In this document: piece after piece, positions 24,016 to 33,576 of the stretch | Layout of the letters: the number at the start of each line of letters is the position of its first letter | Position numbering within the stretch: the first letter of the stretch is position 1 | DNA from: Lachnospiraceae bacterium | GTDB taxonomy: Bacteria; Bacillota; Clostridia; Lachnospirales; Lachnospiraceae | Direction: 5' to 3' | NCBI GenBank assembly: GCA_024403335.1 | Contig: JAKSSA010000009.1 | Location: forward strand, 1-48,812 | Length of the DNA: 48,812 nt | Translations under genes and position numbers: made by a program | The notes under the pieces: generated by a model | Told to the model about the DNA's origin: nothing | The model's database searches: none | What the model saw: the letters and a program-made list of their open reading frames with translations, nothing else

Positions 24016-25527
24016 CTACTCTTCTTCCTTCTTCTTGTTGATTCTCGCTAACATCTGTTCGCCAAGTTCTTCCTCAACATAGTCTCTTGTAATCTTAACA
24101 AGTAAAGGATCAAGTTTACCCTCACCAACCATAGCGTCTAAGATTGCAAGCGCCTTGGGAATAGGTGTAATTGATTTATAAGGACGGTCTGATGATGTAA
24201 GTGATTCAAATACGTCCATAATGGTTAATATTCTAATTTCCTTAGGAAGCTCATCTGCAGTAAGCTTCTTAGGATATCCGGTTCCATTAAGGAATTCATG
24301 ATGTGCTGCTGCATAGTAACGAACGTTATTATAGTTCTTACCAAACTGAATTCCTTCAAGGATTTTATCAGTATAAACAACATGCTGTTCAATAATACTT
24401 CTTTCAGCCTGGGTAAGTGTTCCCTTACGAACGCTTAATGCAACAAACTGATCTTCTGAAAGGAATTTTTCAAAAACACCATCTTCCGTTTCAAAACAAA
24501 GTTCACCAAGTTCACAAACCTCATTGAATAAGTCATCCTGTAAATAACCAACGCTGTTTGCTCTATATACAACATCCTTGCCTTTTTCTATCTGTTCAAT
24601 TTCCTGTTTATACTTCTCTTCACTGATTTTTCCTTCAAGGAAACGAATGCGAATTGACTTCTCCATGCATTTCCAATTAGCTTCCATCATGGGCAGATGA
24701 TCCCCTACTCTGGTTGCTTTGTTCATAACCTCTAAGGGGGTAATCAACTTACCAATATCATGTAAACGGGCAGCTAAGACAAGCTGATCCTTTTGGTTCT
24801 CAGTAAAATCAAAATCGTACTTTCCCTCAAGATACTTTCTGTGAACATAGTCCATGAGTCCTTCACAATATTGTGCAACATGAACTGTGTGGTTTGCATT
24901 GTAAGGTGTACGGGAATCGATTGCAACCGTCATTGATGTAACAAAGCTTGCCATCAAGTCCTTCAAGTCACGAATGAGCATCATATTGGAAAGTGAAATT
25001 GATGCCTGGGAAGCAAGTGAATAAACAATATATTCATAAGAGCTGTCAAACTTGATAACTGCACCATCAAAATCCGTTGCATTTATAAGCTGAAGTACGC
25101 CTAATACATCATCTTCATGATTTACCAAAGGAATGACAAGAATAGACTGTGTATGATAGCCTGTAATCGAATCATACTTTTTAGGGCCCTGCCAGTCAAA
25201 CTTTGCACTATTATCATTATAAACATCTTCTATGTTAATGATTTCTCTGTGTAAAGCAGAATATGTACATACCTGTGTTTCAGTCATTTCAACAGGTGGC
25301 ATGTTAATTGGCTCACCATCACCACCAAGATAAGTACCCATAGTATGATTTCTCATAATCATAAAGTGAAGTTTATTATCTCTGCAAATATAAAGAGTAC
25401 CTGCATCGCAGCTTGTAATATCCATTGCCTCCTGCAAAATCATTTCCAAAAGCTTGCTATATGACTTTTCAGAAGTAAGTGTGATACCAATATTCAATAT
25501 TTTTCTAAGATCTTCAGTTATTACCAT
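24016..25527 (-). CDS. GAF-HD-GYP cyclic-di-GMP phosphodiesterase-like protein
   Basis: This 503-residue protein has an N-terminal GAF domain (about residues 17-180, TSCDAGTLYI) and a C-terminal HD-GYP domain. The HD pair reads LHDIGKL, the GYP signature reads HHEFLNGTGYP, and the later DVFESLTSSDRPYK motif is intact. HD-GYP enzymes break cyclic-di-GMP. An insertion of about 100 residues separates the HD pair from the next conserved histidine block (IIEQHVVYTDKIL). The GAF ligand is unknown. The start at 25527 has AAGGAG 6 bases upstream. Its neighbour upstream in the run is an adenylate cyclase, so two cyclic nucleotide routes meet here. Confidence 0.88.
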   Translation of the reverse strand: MVITEDLRKILNIGITLTSEKSYSKLLEMILQEAMDITSCDAGTLYICRDNKLHFMIMRNHTMGTYLGGDGEPINMPPVEMTETQVCTYSALHREIINIEDVYNDNSAKFDWQGPKKYDSITGYHTQSILVIPLVNHEDDVLGVLQLINATDFDGAVIKFDSSYEYIVYSLASQASISLSNMMLIRDLKDLMASFVTSMTVAIDSRTPYNANHTVHVAQYCEGLMDYVHRKYLEGKYDFDFTENQKDQLVLAARLHDIGKLITPLEVMNKATRVGDHLPMMEANWKCMEKSIRIRFLEGKISEEKYKQEIEQIEKGKDVVYRANSVGYLQDDLFNEVCELGELCFETEDGVFEKFLSEDQFVALSVRKGTLTQAERSIIEQHVVYTDKILEGIQFGKNYNNVRYYAAAHHEFLNGTGYPKKLTADELPKEIRILTIMDVFESLTSSDRPYKSITPIPKALAILDAMVGEGKLDPLLVKITRDYVEEELGEQMLARINKKKEEE

Positions 25528-25538
25528 TGTGTACTCCT

Positions 25539-26324
25539 TTATTTATTATATGGGTAAATCTTGTTGTCCACGAGATACTTAAGAGATTTTTCAAAGCCTG
25601 CCAAGCCATTTTTGACTTCAAGCAAAATATCAGCACCAGTCTTTCTTATTCTATCATCGTTCAAAATATCCCAGTCAAAGTCACCTTCGCCTATCGGAAG
25701 ATGAGAATCTTCATTTCCAAAATTATCATTAACATGTAAGTGCTTTGTATAAGGTAACACTTCATCAAGCCAATTAGTAATATTTGTTCCTGAAATATAA
25801 GCATGTGCCAAGTCAAGGCAAACACCAAAATTCTTAACTGAGTCCATTCTTATTGCAAGTTCAACAAGCAAATCCGGATTTACATCAAACATATTTTCCA
25901 TGTAAATGTTCATAGGATAATACTCATCGCAAAGTGCAGTAAATGTTTTCTGATTTGCATTAAGCCAGCCTTGCAGATATGAATTCAACTTAAAGCTTGT
26001 AAGATAATTAGTATGGAAAATAACACCCTTAACGCCAAGTCTTTTTGCTATATCAAGACTTTGTCTTATTCTGAACATACTGACTTCTTCAATTTTCGGA
26101 TCAGAACTTCCAACAACAATATCAAAAAATGCGCCATGCAAAGTATCCTGACTTCTGTCTCTGTCTGCAGCAAGGTAAATATTGATAACCTCTTCCAATC
26201 TTTCTTTATGGTCCAATAACCATGGATTAAAAAAATCATTGTACTCAAATGCTATGTCATATTTCTTTGAACATGCAACCCATTCATCTATCCTGCTTAC
26301 TTCAGGTATCCCCTTTATTTTCAT
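25539..26324 (-). CDS. Sugar phosphate isomerase/epimerase-like TIM barrel
   Basis: This 261-residue protein of the xylose isomerase-like TIM-barrel (AP endonuclease 2) superfamily carries the metal-site motifs GVIFHTNY, NIYMENMFD, GVCLDLAHAY, HLHVNDN and, near the end, DILLEVKNG. Such enzymes isomerise or epimerise sugars or inositol compounds, and some act on nucleic acid. No close sugar pathway gene is adjacent. It sits between the cyclase and the HD-GYP gene with short gaps (50 and 11 bases). Confidence 0.85.
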   Translation of the reverse strand: MKIKGIPEVSRIDEWVACSKKYDIAFEYNDFFNPWLLDHKERLEEVINIYLAADRDRSQDTLHGAFFDIVVGSSDPKIEEVSMFRIRQSLDIAKRLGVKGVIFHTNYLTSFKLNSYLQGWLNANQKTFTALCDEYYPMNIYMENMFDVNPDLLVELAIRMDSVKNFGVCLDLAHAYISGTNITNWLDEVLPYTKHLHVNDNFGNEDSHLPIGEGDFDWDILNDDRIRKTGADILLEVKNGLAGFEKSLKYLVDNKIYPYNK

Positions 26325-26374
26325 CTTTTCCCCTCTTCTAAATATCGGATTTACCGAATTCCCCTCTTTTGTAA

Positions 26375-28435
26375 TTACAATCTTGAATATGTTTTATGAA
26401 CAGAATTAGCTACATTTTCTTCCTGCTCTTCCATTGAAAGCTCGGACTTAGAGTTATATCTTTCATCAGGCTTAACTTCGCCATCTCTATAAACATACAT
26501 AACTCTCCAAACGAAGATACCAACACTCTTACCCTTCAAAGGTATTTCACCGATAGGTTCAACGTCAACTCTGTCTCTTACTTCCTTGAATACATTATCA
26601 CTGATCAAAATCTGGCCGGCCTTTGCATTTGCCTCCAAACGGGCTGCAGTATTAACAGTATCACCGATTGCAGTATAGTCCATACGGAAATCACAACCAA
26701 TGTTACCAACGACTGCATCACCACAGTTTACACCGATACCATAGCTTACTGTACGGCCAAAACGTTCAATAAAGGTCTTTTCAATATATTCACTACCTGC
26801 AGCAATATCCCATGCTGTGCATACAGCTCTGAAAATATAATCGTCCAAATCGAATGGCGAGTTAAATACAGCCATTGTTGCATCACCTATGAACTTATCA
26901 AGAGTTCCTTTATTCTTAAAGATTGACTTTGTTGTTAAAGCAAGATACTCATTAAGAATTTCTACAACCTGTTCAGGCTGCAAGCTTTCAGACATAGGTG
27001 TGAATCCACGAATATCAACGAACAAAACAGCAATATGCTTCTTCTCGCCACCAAGGTGTAATTCATAATTTCCACCCTTTGCCACTTCATCAACAATCTG
27101 AGGAGCAACATATTTTTTGAAAGCATTTGAAATTTTCTTTTTGTCCTTACGTGCAATAAGATAATGTCTTACTATTTGAGTCAAATAAATAATAACAAGA
27201 ATAAGCGGTAAAACCGTATAACGCATATAAAGGTTATTATTATATAAAACTATTGTAGTAATGAGATGTGCAATAACAGTTGCCACAATAAGAATACCAC
27301 TATACAACAGTGACTCAAATCCAAGTGCAAGGTATGTTATTGCAAAAATAATAAATGCATATGACAAAGCAATTGGTGTTTTCATAATATCGAGCTGGAG
27401 TTTATTTTCATCAATCGCTTCTACAATATTAGCATGAATTTCAACTCCATGCATTTTACCTTTTGAATATACAGGCACCTGGAAATAGTCTTCCTGACCT
27501 GTAGCATAGCCACCAACAAAAACCATTGCTCCAGCTAATTCTCTAACATCTCTTTTACCGCTTAAAACATCTACGAAGGAAAAAACCTGAATAACTCCAG
27601 GCTCACCTGTATAAGAAAAACGGAATTTATTACTGTTTCTACCTGAAAAATCAGGATATGGCAAACCATTTTTGTCACAGTAAAGCTTGTAGGTAGTTAA
27701 AGCCAAGCTGTCAAGCTTTCCTGTTCTTCCATCATTTACATCAAGTGTAGTAAGCATAGTACGTACAACACCATCTGTATCACGCTCATTATTTGAAAAA
27801 CCAAGTTTTACCACATCGAACAATGCATCAAAAGGATACGAAACTCCTTTAATCGCAGTATGGTCAACATATTTGACACCTTCATTATTTATATCGATTT
27901 CATCCTTAAACTCGATTTCTGCACATACTACTACATTTCCTGCTTTTTTACATGCATCTACTAAAATCTTATCATTCTCAGGAATATTTGATTCTCCTGT
28001 AAAAATAATATCGAGTGCGATGGCTGCAGGTGAATAACCTTCCTGACTTATCAAAGTTTCAATTAATTCTCCATACAGTTTTCGATAAAGTGCGGGATTA
28101 GTCTGAGGACTCGCATTATAAGTATTCATAGTTGAATCATCAATACCAATAACGTATATAGGCAAATCAGCAGTCTGATTATGCTGGAACATAGCATCCA
28201 TTACATCATTGTCAAGTGAATCAAGCCAGGGAAACTTCACACAGGCAAAAGTAATTAATGCAGCAACTGCTGCCACTGCCAACCTGATATACCAGTTTTT
28301 CCTAAAAAACGAAATTAATTTTCCTGAAAAACTCATTCCACCATTTCCATTGCTTTTTAACTCTTTTTTGCTCTCCGTTTCAACCTTAACCTCTACTTCG
28401 GTTGAAACCTGAGTATTCTCTGTGTTATCTGTCAT
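26375..28435 (-). CDS. CHASE2-adenylate cyclase
   Basis: This 686-residue membrane protein has an N-terminal membrane segment (about residues 51-69), a large CHASE2 sensor domain outside the cell (IYVIGIDDSTM, AIALDIIFTGES, VFVGGYATG), three further membrane segments and a class III cyclase domain. The metal motif VDIRGFTP and the loop TLDKFIGDATMAVF are present. The substrate residues are Lys in TLDKF and Asp in YTAIGDTVNTAARLE, which indicates ATP and cAMP rather than GMP. CHASE2 links extracellular signals to the cyclase. The start has GGGGAG 7 bases upstream, and it is the first gene of the long run that ends at 16617. Confidence 0.92.
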   Translation of the reverse strand: MTDNTENTQVSTEVEVKVETESKKELKSNGNGGMSFSGKLISFFRKNWYIRLAVAAVAALITFACVKFPWLDSLDNDVMDAMFQHNQTADLPIYVIGIDDSTMNTYNASPQTNPALYRKLYGELIETLISQEGYSPAAIALDIIFTGESNIPENDKILVDACKKAGNVVVCAEIEFKDEIDINNEGVKYVDHTAIKGVSYPFDALFDVVKLGFSNNERDTDGVVRTMLTTLDVNDGRTGKLDSLALTTYKLYCDKNGLPYPDFSGRNSNKFRFSYTGEPGVIQVFSFVDVLSGKRDVRELAGAMVFVGGYATGQEDYFQVPVYSKGKMHGVEIHANIVEAIDENKLQLDIMKTPIALSYAFIIFAITYLALGFESLLYSGILIVATVIAHLITTIVLYNNNLYMRYTVLPLILVIIYLTQIVRHYLIARKDKKKISNAFKKYVAPQIVDEVAKGGNYELHLGGEKKHIAVLFVDIRGFTPMSESLQPEQVVEILNEYLALTTKSIFKNKGTLDKFIGDATMAVFNSPFDLDDYIFRAVCTAWDIAAGSEYIEKTFIERFGRTVSYGIGVNCGDAVVGNIGCDFRMDYTAIGDTVNTAARLEANAKAGQILISDNVFKEVRDRVDVEPIGEIPLKGKSVGIFVWRVMYVYRDGEVKPDERYNSKSELSMEEQEENVANSVHKTYSRL

Positions 28436-28620
28436 TTTTTTACTCCCCCACTGATTAACTGAATTCAGAAAAAGTTAACCAATAATCAAATAATTTTACT
28501 ATACATGTAGTCATTTTTCAAGCAAAATCACTAATCAAGTATCAGAGTGCACTCGCTGTGCACTCGCTGTTGCCTTTTGCGAAACCCACCTTTACAGGAA
28601 GGTCTGGAAAACAGGACAAA
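28436..28620 (-). promoter_or_regulatory. Promoter region of the CHASE2 cyclase operon
   Basis: On the minus strand TTGAAA (28516-28521) and TAAAAT (28493-28498) are separated by 17 bases, about 57 bases before the ATG. Upstream lies the 11-base tandem repeat GTGCACTCGCT (28547-28557 and 28558-28568), whose GTGCAC ends can also pair as a small hairpin. The rest of the spacer holds only weak hairpins. Confidence 0.65.
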
Positions 28621-28630
28621 TATATCATAC

Positions 28631-28683
28631 AAAAAAAATGCCGGATTAATATTTAACGCATCTTTCGTCAAATATCTAATCCG
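28631..28683 (-). terminator. Terminator of the sugar ABC transporter operon
   Basis: A long stem with one bulge (CGGATTAATATTT at 28642-28654 against 28670-28683) is followed on the minus strand by eight T residues. It lies about 40 bases after the stop of the solute-binding gene. Confidence 0.9.
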
Positions 28684-28720
28684 ACACTTATAATTCAATT
28701 CTCAAAAAGAAATCTCTTAA

Positions 28721-30529
28721 TTATCTTCCTAAAACAACATTTTCAAGTTCTCTTCTTCTTGCAGTCTCTTTCTCATAGAAATCAACACATTCCTGATATC
28801 CGTAAGAATAGCACTTTGTTCTCATCTGCTTAACGATAAATTCAAATTCCTTATCGTTCTTTGCATAGATAGCTTTCCATGAGCTGTTCTTGATTTCTTC
28901 TGCAATCTGATCCCAGATAACCTTCATTTCCTTAGACTTGGTAGCACCTGTAAAAGTGGTTCCCGGAGCTACTGAGATATGTCCGGCTGCCTCTAAATAT
29001 GCATCAGGACTTACATAGCCGCCAACAAATTTACTCCATGCCAATTCAACATCTGACTTATCTTTAGAAAGTGTTGAATTCCAGTTTACATAGTTAAAGG
29101 TTGATCCGTCTTCTGCATCAGGATTCTTTGCATCGATAGACCAGGTTACGTTATTAGGCTGGAATGTACCGTCCTTATAAATACTGCCCGGTGCATACTT
29201 TCCTGTCATAACAGTTTCTTTGTCATCCTTGCAGGCTGCTCCAAGTTCTGTAAGATAAGGAGCACCATTTTCATCATAGTTCCAGCAGTCACCCTTAGGA
29301 CCATATTCAATAGTCATACGGCCTTCCGGAGTACTTAACCAGTTAATAATTTCCATACAAAGTTCAGGATACTGTGTCTTTGAACCAATTGTCCAAACTC
29401 TGTTACCACCGCTTGGATTCAAACCATAGCAGATGTTCTTAAAATCATCAGCAGGTAAAGCAAGCATAGCCTTTCCTGCATCCTTATGTGCTGTTGTATT
29501 ATAGCTTGCTGAACCTAAGAAGGTAAACAAACAGAAGAAAGCTGCACCTGTCTGATAAGCTTCACAAACATCATTGTAGGTCTGTGTCATAGAGTCCGGA
29601 TCAACAAGTCCCTTCTGATAAAGCTTGTTGTAGAACTTCAAGCTTCTCATATACATACTGTCTTCATTTAAGCAAGGTTCGTAAGTCTGGGTATTAACAT
29701 TGTAAAGACCAAAACCGAATTCGTCATATCCATACAAAGCACCGGTTGACTTTACATACATAACCATATCACCATCCCAGTCAGGGAACATTGAAACGCC
29801 GTAGGTCTTAGCACCTGTATCTGAAGTAGGGCAAACTGCTACCATCTGTTCAAGTACATCTATATAGCTTTCAAGTGTCTCCATCTTAGGGCTGCCAATC
29901 TGCTGATAAAGGTCAAATCTCAATTCAGGATAATAGAAGAAAGCTTCATGGTCCTGTGCAGTCTGTGCTACATTATAGCCATATCCATACAAAGTTCCGT
30001 CAGCACTTAAATTTCTGTTCTTTTCAAGTGCCTTACCAAAGTTTGCTTTGATATAAGCGCCATATTCATCCAAAAGGTCATCTTCTTCCCAGTCATAAAG
30101 CATGTTAGCTGCAATCGCTGCCTGATAATCATCAGTATCATTACCAAAGATAACAATGTCACCAAGATTTCCTGATTCAAGCAAAGTAGCAAATCTACCA
30201 TCTGCATTAGGAATAATATTCAAAATAACATTGAATTTTTCCTTCATTACTGCTGCAAACCAGCCAACCTGTTCACCTGAGTAGTTAGCAAGCTGTGAAT
30301 AAACGTTAAGTGTAACTGTTTCCTTCGGAGCTTCCTTACTCGTAGTATCTTCAGGTGTCTTCTGTGAATCCTGCTGGTTCAAATTACCTGAAGACTGTGA
30401 ATCTGTTTTGCTTCCTGTACTCTGATTGCTTCCCTGAGTTCCCTGTGATGAATTGTCACCACAAGCGGCAAGAGAAAGAACTAAGCAGAAAACAAGAATA
30501 GCTGCTAAAAATTTTTTTGTCTTTTTCAT
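28721..30529 (-). CDS. Extracellular solute-binding lipoprotein of a carbohydrate ABC transporter
   Basis: This 602-residue protein has a lipobox (LSLAAC, Cys23), a low-complexity Ser/Gln/Asn spacer (about residues 26-70), and then a large solute-binding domain of the type found in LplA/family 1 transporters. It is longer than classic maltose-binding proteins, as is usual for LplA-like proteins that take oligo- or polysaccharide fragments. It follows the two permease genes with a strong AGGAGG ribosome site and precedes the terminator. The sugar is not indicated by neighbouring enzymes. Confidence 0.87.
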   Translation of the reverse strand: MKKTKKFLAAILVFCLVLSLAACGDNSSQGTQGSNQSTGSKTDSQSSGNLNQQDSQKTPEDTTSKEAPKETVTLNVYSQLANYSGEQVGWFAAVMKEKFNVILNIIPNADGRFATLLESGNLGDIVIFGNDTDDYQAAIAANMLYDWEEDDLLDEYGAYIKANFGKALEKNRNLSADGTLYGYGYNVAQTAQDHEAFFYYPELRFDLYQQIGSPKMETLESYIDVLEQMVAVCPTSDTGAKTYGVSMFPDWDGDMVMYVKSTGALYGYDEFGFGLYNVNTQTYEPCLNEDSMYMRSLKFYNKLYQKGLVDPDSMTQTYNDVCEAYQTGAAFFCLFTFLGSASYNTTAHKDAGKAMLALPADDFKNICYGLNPSGGNRVWTIGSKTQYPELCMEIINWLSTPEGRMTIEYGPKGDCWNYDENGAPYLTELGAACKDDKETVMTGKYAPGSIYKDGTFQPNNVTWSIDAKNPDAEDGSTFNYVNWNSTLSKDKSDVELAWSKFVGGYVSPDAYLEAAGHISVAPGTTFTGATKSKEMKVIWDQIAEEIKNSSWKAIYAKNDKEFEFIVKQMRTKCYSYGYQECVDFYEKETARRRELENVVLGR

Positions 30530-30552
30530 ATTCTCCTCCTAAATTTATTATA

Positions 30553-31941
30553 TCAGCCCTTTACCGCGCCAAGCATAATACCCTTTGTGAAATATCTCTG
30601 CATAAACGGATAAACCAACATAATCGGAATCATTGAAAACATTGAAATAGTAATGTTTACTGTACGTGTACTTAATGTACTTGCAATCGCATCGCTTATC
30701 TGTGCACCCGGCTGATTCATCATCTGAGCAACATTATTAGTTGAATTCAGATAGATGTACAAACGATACTGCAACGAGAAAAGCTTAGGTGCATTCTGCA
30801 TAAGAATCATTGAATCAGTAAATGAGTTCCAGTTTCCTACTGCACCAAAGATTGCAATAGTTGCAAGAATAGGCTTTGAAAGAGGCCATATTATGTTTGC
30901 AAATATCTTCATATAGCCTGCACCATCAATTGATGCACTTTCTTCCAATTCTGCCGGAATTGATTCGATATAAGTTTTTACCAGAATAATATTGTAAGGT
31001 GCAACAATGCCGGGAATGATATATGCCCAAAAGCTGTTTGTTAATCCAAGCATTGACATATTCAGATACCAGGGAATCAAACCTGCATTAAAGTACATGG
31101 TAATAACTAAAAGTCTGTAGAAAATTTTTCTTCCCCACATCTCCTGCTTTGTTACCAGATAACCCACAAATGCAGATGCAACAACCATGGTTGCAGTTCC
31201 CAATACTGTTCTTGCTACTGTAACAAGCATTGAATCTGTCAAATCTCCAACCTTGAAAATGTTAATATAGTTCTGGAAATGTAACCCTCTCGGATAAAAA
31301 TTCACCTGTCCTGTAGCTACCAGTGTATTATCACTTATTGTATTAATAAACAAATAGTAGAATGGGAACACACACATCAAAGTAAATAATGTAAAGAAAG
31401 TAATGTTAATTCCGCTAAATGCAGCATCACCTATTTTAACATTTACAGCTTTATTCTTTCTTCCTTCAAGTTCAAGTAATACACCTACTGAAAGCAATGT
31501 AACAACATAAAACAAAATAAGTTCAATTGTAAAAACAGGAAGGATATCAACTGAATAAGAAGGTGATACACTACTTACATATTTGTTTAAGCAGATGGCC
31601 TGGGCAAAACTAAAGCAAATTGCTGCAAATGATGTAATAGAAGAAATAATACATCTTCTGAAATTGTTCATAGTAAAAATGAAAGTTGACAATAAAGCGA
31701 TAAGAAGCAATATTGGAACTAACAAAAACAAATAAGAAGACTTAAATGCATCCCCGCCTGCTAAGTTAAAACCTGTTGAAAGAGAAAAAATACTTAAGCT
31801 TTTCTCTTTCACAAACACACCTGCATTTTCTTTTCCAACTGCATAGCAGGGAATGAAAACGAAAATGAGTGATAATACCGAAAACAGTCTGATAAAATTA
31901 TCGAGAGTTAAAACACGATTTTTAAGAAATTCTTTATTCAT
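30553..31941 (-). CDS. Carbohydrate ABC permease (LplC/MalG-like) with N-terminal extension
   Basis: This 462-residue protein carries the EAA-type ATPase contact loop (EESASIDGAGYMKIFANI) in its C-terminal part, and the permease core begins near residue 180. The first 180 residues form extra membrane segments with the motif SLIFVFIPCYAVG and SLSIFSLSTGF. A similar block precedes the core of the partner permease, so the extension is shared. The start has AGGAGG 7 bases upstream. No ATPase gene lies nearby, consistent with a shared MsmK-like ATPase elsewhere. Confidence 0.87.
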   Translation of the reverse strand: MNKEFLKNRVLTLDNFIRLFSVLSLIFVFIPCYAVGKENAGVFVKEKSLSIFSLSTGFNLAGGDAFKSSYLFLLVPILLLIALLSTFIFTMNNFRRCIISSITSFAAICFSFAQAICLNKYVSSVSPSYSVDILPVFTIELILFYVVTLLSVGVLLELEGRKNKAVNVKIGDAAFSGINITFFTLFTLMCVFPFYYLFINTISDNTLVATGQVNFYPRGLHFQNYINIFKVGDLTDSMLVTVARTVLGTATMVVASAFVGYLVTKQEMWGRKIFYRLLVITMYFNAGLIPWYLNMSMLGLTNSFWAYIIPGIVAPYNIILVKTYIESIPAELEESASIDGAGYMKIFANIIWPLSKPILATIAIFGAVGNWNSFTDSMILMQNAPKLFSLQYRLYIYLNSTNNVAQMMNQPGAQISDAIASTLSTRTVNITISMFSMIPIMLVYPFMQRYFTKGIMLGAVKG

Positions 31942-31952
31942 CTTTTAACCTC

Positions 31953-33425
31953 CTAAATAATACTTTCGCCGCGGATAATCTTTGAAATCTTATTAGCACC
32001 AAAAAGAAGCACTACACTGACAAAAGATTTAACCATACCGATAACTGTTGCCAAAGGAATATTACCTGTACCTTTACCAAGGCCAAGTAAATAAACATAA
32101 AGGTCTAACACTTTAATTGATTCTTCATTAACAGCATTCTTGAAAACAAGATACTGATCCATACCATTTGAAAGAATATTTGCGACTGACAGAAGCAATA
32201 ATACACAATAAGTAGGAACCAATCCCGGAACTGTAATATGCCATATCTTTCTGAAGCGGCCGGCGCCATCAACAGTTGCTGCTTCATACAGCTCCTGATC
32301 TATACCGGCAATGGCTGCTATATAAATAATAGCACTCCAGCCAAGTCCTTTCCACACACCCCATGCAAGCATCTTAAGCCACATGTGATCAGGATCCATA
32401 AGGAAGTTATTGGATGCATTACTTACACCAAGCTCTCTTAAAAGTGAATTAACAAAGCCATCTGTTGAAAACATTGCAAAAGCTACCATATATACCAAAA
32501 CCCATGAAATAAAGTTAGGTAAGGTAGTAAAGTTCTGGATAATGCTTCTCTTTCTTGTTCCTTTAATTTCTGTTAAAAATACTGCAAATGCGATAGCAAA
32601 CCAGCTTGTTGCAATACCAAGTCCTGACATCGCCAAAGTGTTCTTTAAAACATTGAAAACGTCTTTTCTTGTAGCTTCATTTTCAAACAAAATTCTGAAC
32701 CACTTAAAGCCTGTAAAGCGTTCCATAGTCAATGGCTGACCCGGTTCATAATCAAAGAAAGCATATCTCCATCCCCACAAAGGAAGATAAGCAAAAAGAA
32801 TTGTCAAAACCACGAAAGGAAGTATCATGAGAAAAAGCTTGTATTTAGACTGCATCTCATAAGCCTTTCCTTCATACTTTTTAGGAAGTGTTAATGCTGA
32901 TAATACTGAAATTGCAATAATAATTGCTGATATAACAAAGAATACAATAATACCACTTGGAAGCATCGGTTCAATCTTATCAGGTCTTGAAGTTGTATTC
33001 AGCATCTTGTAAGCATTCAAGATAACGAAATCACCAATAGCAAGTACTAATCCGCCACCACCTACGATAATGGTGCCATGTAAGCGCATCTTATTCTCGC
33101 CAAATGTCATACACCATCCTGCCATCATTACAACAATGCCAAGAAGAATAATTAAAGCCCCAACATACCAGGTTTTAAGCATTGACTGCGTTACCCATTC
33201 CTTATTTAAAGCACGAATAAAGTTTGATTCCAAATCTTTATACGAAGAAGCAATCGTAAAAAGTGACTGGTTTTTATTAATCAAACCGCTGATACGACCC
33301 GGATTTAATCCCGGAATAAAAATACTTACCATTGAAAGAGCTGTAAAAATCTCCAGGATTATTACAGGAATCGTCTTTTTGTTATATTGTCTGTGTCCTT
33401 TAACAACAAGTGTATTATTCTCCAT
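31953..33425 (-). CDS. Carbohydrate ABC permease (LplB/UgpA-like) with N-terminal extension
   Basis: In this 490-residue protein the core starts near residue 193 (KYKLFLMILPFVVLTILFAY), and the EAA loop YEAATVDGAGRFRKIWHI is intact. About 190 extra residues precede it with four hydrophobic segments and the motif VSIFIPGLNPG followed by NQSLFTIASSY, similar to the partner permease. Both permeases therefore carry the same extra N-terminal unit, beyond the roughly 300 residues usual for LplB. It is the first gene of the transporter operon. Confidence 0.87.
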   Translation of the reverse strand: MENNTLVVKGHRQYNKKTIPVIILEIFTALSMVSIFIPGLNPGRISGLINKNQSLFTIASSYKDLESNFIRALNKEWVTQSMLKTWYVGALIILLGIVVMMAGWCMTFGENKMRLHGTIIVGGGGLVLAIGDFVILNAYKMLNTTSRPDKIEPMLPSGIIVFFVISAIIIAISVLSALTLPKKYEGKAYEMQSKYKLFLMILPFVVLTILFAYLPLWGWRYAFFDYEPGQPLTMERFTGFKWFRILFENEATRKDVFNVLKNTLAMSGLGIATSWFAIAFAVFLTEIKGTRKRSIIQNFTTLPNFISWVLVYMVAFAMFSTDGFVNSLLRELGVSNASNNFLMDPDHMWLKMLAWGVWKGLGWSAIIYIAAIAGIDQELYEAATVDGAGRFRKIWHITVPGLVPTYCVLLLLSVANILSNGMDQYLVFKNAVNEESIKVLDLYVYLLGLGKGTGNIPLATVIGMVKSFVSVVLLFGANKISKIIRGESII

Positions 33426-33483
33426 AAGCCACTCCTATATAAAACTCTTTATAGAAATATACCACAAAAATCACTTCATTTCG

Positions 33484-33545
33484 TTGTATTTTTCTATACA
33501 AATTGTACACATTTTTATCAAATAATGCACGCTTTTTTCGTGCAT
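33484..33545 (-). promoter_or_regulatory. Promoter and inverted repeats before the sugar transporter operon
   Basis: On the minus strand TTGATA (33516-33521) and TATAGA (33493-33498) are 17 bases apart. An inverted repeat TTGTAT-n6-ATACAA (33484-33501) covers the -10, and a 7-bp palindrome ATGCACG/CGTGCAT (33525-33545) lies just upstream of the -35. Both are possible operators. The sites differ in spacing from the GntR palindrome at 15365. Confidence 0.55.
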
Positions 33546-33576
33546 ATCAAGCAAATATAATACAAACTTGCCAAAT

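Noticed and set aside
28561-28620. Possible riboswitch or small RNA in the spacer before the cyclase gene
   Set aside because: Only short weak stems are visible, upstream of the likely promoter, and no known riboswitch core was recognised.
33070-33525. Plus-strand frame of 151 codons
   Set aside because: It is antisense to the permease N-terminal part and its promoter, with no coding signals of its own.
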